A stretch of DNA of 25,917 bases, taken from positions 1 to 25,917 of the forward strand of contig JAJYBE010000006.1 of the NCBI GenBank assembly GCA_021779205.1, in the 5' to 3' direction. The stretch is from a bacterium. Its GTDB lineage: Bacteria; Patescibacteriota; Minisyncoccia; Moranbacterales; UBA2206. Both the position numbers and the translations under genes were made by a program. Within the stretch, counting starts at the first letter, position 1; every line of letters begins with the position of its first letter. The notes beneath the pieces were generated by a model. That model saw only the letters and a list, made by a program, of their open reading frames with translations, was not told the DNA's origin and did not search any database. Positions 22,447-25,917 of this stretch are shown piece by piece.

Positions 22447-23703
22447 ATGTTAACAGAGTTGATTATTTCAATTAAATTAGCAATTAATAATCTGCGCGCC
22501 AATTTGGGACGGACGGTTTTAACATTGGTTGGTGTGGTTATTGGTGTATTGGCAGTTATTCTGGTAAGCGCATTGGGGCAAGGAGTGAAAGAATATATTT
22601 TAAAGCAAGTAAACAGTTTTGGCACGGACTTAATCCAAGTGGAAGTCAAGGTTCCCGCAACAAAACAGACATCAACTTCCAATGCTGTTGGGCAGGCAAC
22701 AGGAATTCAGATTACAACCCTTACTCTTTCTGATGCGGATGCATTGGGAAAATTGCCAAATATTAAAAGTTACTATGCCGCTTCAATTGACCAAGAATTG
22801 GTTAGCTATCAAAATTTCAACAAGCAAGTTATGCTTTTTGGCGCCGGATCGCAACTGCCGGAGGTGGATGCTAACTTTGGTTTAAAAGAAGGATCTTTCT
22901 ATTTCGAAGCGGATGATCGTGGTTTAGCGCAAGTGGCAGTGATTGGATCGGATATCAGTGATGCTTTTTTTGGCGGAGTCGATCCAATTGGCAAGGAAAT
23001 TAAAATTAAAGATCAAAAATATCGAGTAATCGGCGTGCTGGCAAAAAGAGGAACGGTGGGATTTTTTAATTTTGATGAAATTATTTATATTCCGGTGAGA
23101 ACATTGCAAAAAAAAATTTTAGGTGTAAATTATGTTCGAATGATTGGATTGCGAGTGAGCGACCAAAATGCTATCGATGAAACAACCGCCAATATTATTT
23201 TTGAAATGAGAAAATTACATAAAATAACCGATCCTAATAAAGATGATTTTGGAGTTATGTCGATTAAAGATGCGCAAAATACAATCAATAGCGTGTTTAA
23301 TACAATCAATATTTTGCTCTTGGCACTGACCTCCATTTCACTTTTGGTCGGCGGTGTTGGAATTATGAATATAATGTATGTTGCAGTAGCGGAGCGCACT
23401 TTTGAAATTGGATTGCGTAAAGCGGTGGGCGCTAAGGCGAAGAATATTTTGCGTCAATTTTTGTGGGAGGCGATTTTTATTACTTTTTTTGGAGGAATAA
23501 TCGGAATTATGTTGGGGTATTTGCTACTCTTAATATTGTCTTATCTTTCCAGTTCCTTTGGCTACCCGATAAATTTAGCTATTAGCGCCAATGCCATATT
23601 TTTAGCCGTGGGTTTTTCTTTTTTGACAGGCATAGTTTTTGGTTATTATCCGGCGCGCGTCGCATCCAAGCTTAGCCCAATGGAAGCATTGCGAAAAGAT
23701 TGA
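22447..23703 (+). CDS. MacB-type FtsX-fold permease, copy 2
   Basis: This 418-residue paralogue of the preceding permease has TM1 with TVLTLVGVVIGVLAVILV, an extracytoplasmic domain with a matching DRGLAQVAVIGSDI core, three C-terminal TMs, FEIGLRKAVGAKAK and the ending RVASKLSPMEALRKD. The two copies share order and signature motifs but differ along most of their length, so the duplication is old. One ATPase with two permeases suggests a heterodimeric membrane unit, or two permeases sharing one motor. Confidence 0.92.
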   Translation: MLTELIISIKLAINNLRANLGRTVLTLVGVVIGVLAVILVSALGQGVKEYILKQVNSFGTDLIQVEVKVPATKQTSTSNAVGQATGIQITTLTLSDADALGKLPNIKSYYAASIDQELVSYQNFNKQVMLFGAGSQLPEVDANFGLKEGSFYFEADDRGLAQVAVIGSDISDAFFGGVDPIGKEIKIKDQKYRVIGVLAKRGTVGFFNFDEIIYIPVRTLQKKILGVNYVRMIGLRVSDQNAIDETTANIIFEMRKLHKITDPNKDDFGVMSIKDAQNTINSVFNTINILLLALTSISLLVGGVGIMNIMYVAVAERTFEIGLRKAVGAKAKNILRQFLWEAIFITFFGGIIGIMLGYLLLLILSYLSSSFGYPINLAISANAIFLAVGFSFLTGIVFGYYPARVASKLSPMEALRKD

Positions 23704-23806
23704 ATAAAAAAATATACAATAAAATATAAAAAGTGCAAGTTGTGGCTTTTTTTGGTTGTGCTAAACTAAAAAAGATTTTTGGTGAAAAATAATTTTCTAA
23801 AAGCAC

Positions 23807-24109
23807 ATGGAAAAAGAAATTAAAAAAGACAATGAAAAGAATTTCATCATAAATTTGGGAATACTTTTTGTTTTGGGGTTTTTGATTGGCATTACACTTA
23901 AGACTGAAGCATTGAAAAAAATCACAATTGGCTATAATGATTATTTGATGAAAATTGATTTTCAAGATTATGATATCAATAAAATGCAAACGGATTTGAT
24001 GCAGGCGAGAAATGCGATGTCGCAAAGTCAAAATAATTCCGTAACAAGTGGAAATGAAAAAAATAATCAAGGCGCTCCTACCGAGCAAAATAATCAAACA
24101 CAAAATTGA
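23807..24109 (+). CDS. small single-pass membrane protein, unknown
   Basis: This 100-residue protein has a charged N-terminus (about 12 residues), one TM at about 15-31 (NLGILFVLGFLIGITL), then GYNDYLMKIDFQDYDINKMQTD and a low-complexity Gln/Asn tail. The tail probably faces outside and is disordered. I recognise no catalytic motif. It precedes the DsbA-like gene by 28 nt in the same direction, so it may work with that protein. The 103 nt before it are AT-rich with no clear signal. Confidence 0.62.
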   Translation: MEKEIKKDNEKNFIINLGILFVLGFLIGITLKTEALKKITIGYNDYLMKIDFQDYDINKMQTDLMQARNAMSQSQNNSVTSGNEKNNQGAPTEQNNQTQN

Positions 24110-24137
24110 TTTGTACAATAAATAAGGCTCTAAATTT

Positions 24138-25202
24138 ATGGAAATGGAAAAAAACATTCAATCAACAGAAGAAAAGAATATTGTGGATGGCAAAAAAATA
24201 AAAAATAAAACTAAAAATTTAACTTCCATTATTATTTTGCTTTTGGGAATGTTTTTGGGTAGCCTTTTCGTTGATTTTTCACAACTGATTAGGCGGGATG
24301 GATTTTCGTCCAAAAAATTGAATCAAAGCGATATTTTTGAGGCTGATAAAAAAACTTGGGTAGCTTATGGCGAACCGGTGGTAAATATTGATGTGATCAA
24401 TGATGATAATTGTGAAAACTGCAAGGTGAATGAAATTTTAGTTTGGCTAAAAAGAATATTGCCGACATTGGCAACTAGGAAACTTGATTATAATTCCGAA
24501 GAAGGCAAGCAATTGATTCAAAAATTCGCCATTAAAACATTGCCGGCTTTCGTGTTTGGATCTGAGGTGAAACAAACCGATTTTTATAGCCAAGCCGGAA
24601 CGCTTTTTGATGAAAAAGATAATCAGCTGGCATTGCGCACGCAAGATGTCGGAATTCCGGTTGGAAAATATGTTGAATTGCCGAAAGTCAATGATGGAGA
24701 TGCTGTTTTTGGCGCTAATGATGCAAAAGTAAAAGTGGTTATCTTTTCTGATTTCCAATGTCCTTATTGCAAATTATTTCAACCGGCTTTGCGTGACATT
24801 ATGAAAAATTATCAAGATAAAGTATTATTCGACTATAAATTTTTACCAATAGATATTCACACTCAAGCCAATGATGCGGCGCTGGCTGCCGGTTGCGCTT
24901 TGGAGCAAAATAAATTTTGGGAATATGCCGATAAGCTTTACGCCAATCAAGAAATTTGGTCGACTAAGGATGATTTACCAAAATTCAAAGAATATGCCAG
25001 AACATTGGGATTGGATGTGGCTAAATTTAATCAGTGTTTGGTGGATAAAAAATATCAAACTAAAATTGACGCAGACAAAAAGGAAGCGGATAGTTTTGCT
25101 GTTTCTGAAACGCCAAGCGTTTTTATCAACGATCAACTTCAAAGTGGAACAATTTCTGCTGATCAATTGAAATCCGCAATCGATAAAGAATTGGCAAAAT
25201 AG
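24138..25202 (+). CDS. membrane-anchored two-domain thiol oxidoreductase (thioredoxin-like + DsbA-like)
   Basis: This 354-residue protein has a cytoplasmic N-terminus of about 28 residues and a TM at about 29-46, then two extracytoplasmic thioredoxin folds. The first, about 80-145, has C92-E-N-C95 and a TLPAF cis-Pro. The second, about 185-354, is DsbA-like with C208-P-Y-C211 (FSDFQCPYC) and cis-Pro in TPSVF. The second domain should form or shuffle disulfides in exported proteins. The first may relay electrons or be degenerate. No VKOR or DsbB partner is visible here. Two further cysteines (GCALEQ, NQCLVD) lie in the helical insert, as in many DsbA-like proteins. Confidence 0.9.
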   Translation: MEMEKNIQSTEEKNIVDGKKIKNKTKNLTSIIILLLGMFLGSLFVDFSQLIRRDGFSSKKLNQSDIFEADKKTWVAYGEPVVNIDVINDDNCENCKVNEILVWLKRILPTLATRKLDYNSEEGKQLIQKFAIKTLPAFVFGSEVKQTDFYSQAGTLFDEKDNQLALRTQDVGIPVGKYVELPKVNDGDAVFGANDAKVKVVIFSDFQCPYCKLFQPALRDIMKNYQDKVLFDYKFLPIDIHTQANDAALAAGCALEQNKFWEYADKLYANQEIWSTKDDLPKFKEYARTLGLDVAKFNQCLVDKKYQTKIDADKKEADSFAVSETPSVFINDQLQSGTISADQLKSAIDKELAK

Positions 25203-25225
25203 ATCCCATTTTTTCTCTTAAATAA

Positions 25226-25255
25226 AAAAGAGCCCCGTTTTAATGGGGCTCTTTT
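25226..25255. terminator. strong bidirectional terminator shared by the DsbA-like gene and dnaK
   Basis: An 11-bp stem, AAAAGAGCCCC (25226-25236) with GGGGCTCTTTT (25245-25255), encloses an 8-nt loop. Each arm supplies a T tract for one strand. It lies between two converging genes. Confidence 0.92.
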
Positions 25256-25270
25256 GTGGCTAAATCAGTA

Positions 25271-25917
25271 TTATTCTTTTTTTGCTTCATCTTTTGTTTC
25301 CGCATCATTTGCTTCTTCTTTTGGTTTTTCTTCGGTCGAAGAAGTTTGGGCTTGTGTCGCTTGCGCTTCTTGAGCGGCTTTATAGAGCTTTTCTCCAATT
25401 TTTTGCGCCGCCTGAGAAAGTTCATCCGTAGCTTTTTTAATTGCCTGGGAATCATCGCCGTCTTTTACTTTTTTTAGTGCTTCAATTTTTTCTTCAACCG
25501 GTTTTTTTTCATCAATTGTAATTTTATCTCCGGCATCGCGCAAAGCTTTTTCGGTTGTATAAATCAGAGTATCGGACATATTTTTCGCTTCAATCGCCTC
25601 TTTCTTTTTTTTGTCTTCTTCGGCGTGAACTTCTGCATCTTTTTTCATCTTTTCGATTTCTTCTTTGGAAAGTCCAGTGGAAGCTTCAATGCGAATAGAT
25701 TGTTCCCTGTTTGTTGCCTTATCTTTTGCTTTGACATTCAAAATTCCATTAGCATCAATATCAAAAGTTACTTCAATTTGAGGAATTCCGCGTGGCGCCG
25801 GTGGAATGCCATCAAGAATAAATCTCCCAAGCGTTTTGTTATCCGCGGCCATTTCTCGTTCTCCTTGCAAGACATGTATTTCTACGCTTGGCTGGCTGTC
25901 TGCTGCTGTGGAAAAAA
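25271..25917 (-). CDS. dnaK: molecular chaperone DnaK, C-terminal part (cut by window edge)
   Basis: The frame runs in from the right edge and stops at TAA 25271. At its left-in-protein end it reads FSTAADSQPSVEIHVLQGE, the substrate-binding beta domain of DnaK, followed by GIPPAPRGIPQIEVTFDID and the helical lid. The tail is rich in Lys, Glu, Thr and Ala and ends KDEAKKE, replacing the usual EEVKD-type end. DnaK (Hsp70) binds unfolded peptides in an ATP cycle with DnaJ and GrpE. The ATPase domain lies outside the window. Confidence 0.95.
   Translation of the reverse strand, partial: FSTAADSQPSVEIHVLQGEREMAADNKTLGRFILDGIPPAPRGIPQIEVTFDIDANGILNVKAKDKATNREQSIRIEASTGLSKEEIEKMKKDAEVHAEEDKKKKEAIEAKNMSDTLIYTTEKALRDAGDKITIDEKKPVEEKIEALKKVKDGDDSQAIKKATDELSQAAQKIGEKLYKAAQEAQATQAQTSSTEEKPKEEANDAETKDEAKKE

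Noticed and set aside
23672..24157. 161-codon minus-strand open frame
   Set aside because: It is antisense to the permease end and the small membrane protein, with AT-rich composition and no domain or RBS.
1..25917. CRISPR arrays, rRNA genes or a replication origin
   Set aside because: No regularly spaced repeats, no rRNA-like sequence and no DnaA-box cluster were seen by eye.
1..25917. UGA recoded as glycine (code 25), as in some CPR lineages
   Set aside because: Several genes end naturally at TGA and prfB uses TGA as a regulated stop, so UGA acts as a stop here.

Overview
The window looks like a low-GC, gene-dense chromosome piece from a Candidate Phyla Radiation (Patescibacteria, Parcubacteria-like) bacterium. 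This placement is inference. It rests on short genes packed with 1-20 nt gaps, very few Shine-Dalgarno motifs, a minimal set of housekeeping genes (prfB-ftsE-ftsX, gatB, thyA, dnaK), many small membrane proteins and lineage-typical hypotheticals. UGA is a normal stop here: several genes end in TGA, and prfB carries the classical +1 frameshift at an in-frame TGA. That argues against the UGA=Gly CPR lineages (code 25).

Layout. (1) 1-1714: the tail of an unknown gene, then a NuoE/NuoF-type pair (a flavin/Fe-S NAD(P)H-oxidising module). (2) 1832-2004: tRNA-Ala(CGC) and tRNA-Ser(CGA). (3) 2005-6310: an accessory block next to tRNA-Ser, bracketed by two 26-bp near-identical direct repeats. It holds a minus-strand ABC-2 exporter operon whose ATPase has an in-frame TAA, a truncated transposase, and a plus-strand HTH-Panacea antitoxin/RelE-like toxin pair. 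(4) 6323-8342: a GT39/PMT-like membrane glycosyltransferase split by a +1 frameshift at poly-T tracts. (5) 8472-11634: a small membrane protein, prfB with programmed frameshift, ftsE and ftsX. (6) 11646-14989: a tight dTTP-supply operon (P-loop kinase, dCMP deaminase, ThyA, RibD-type reductase in the DHFR position, divergent thymidylate kinase, MazG-like pyrophosphohydrolase). (7) 15009-19007: an HxHH membrane protein, gatB, a cyclophilin lipoprotein, a HAD phosphatase and an RNase H. (8) 19019-23703: a MacA-like adaptor, a MacB-type ATPase and two tandem MacB-type permeases. They are interrupted by a minus-strand cysteine-rich small gene with its own promoter, strong RBS and terminator. (9) 23807-25917: a small membrane-anchored protein, a two-domain thioredoxin-fold/DsbA protein, a shared bidirectional terminator, and the C-terminal part of dnaK on the minus strand.

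Together the core regions cover translation termination, cell division, thymidylate synthesis and envelope export. The 2005-8342 stretch reads as a laterally acquired and partly decaying region: broken ATPase, transposase remnant, toxin-antitoxin pair, broken glycosyltransferase. The least explained items are the Panacea-RelE pair, the Cys-rich gene inside the mac-type operon, the HxHH membrane protein, and the palindrome abutting the prfB shift site.
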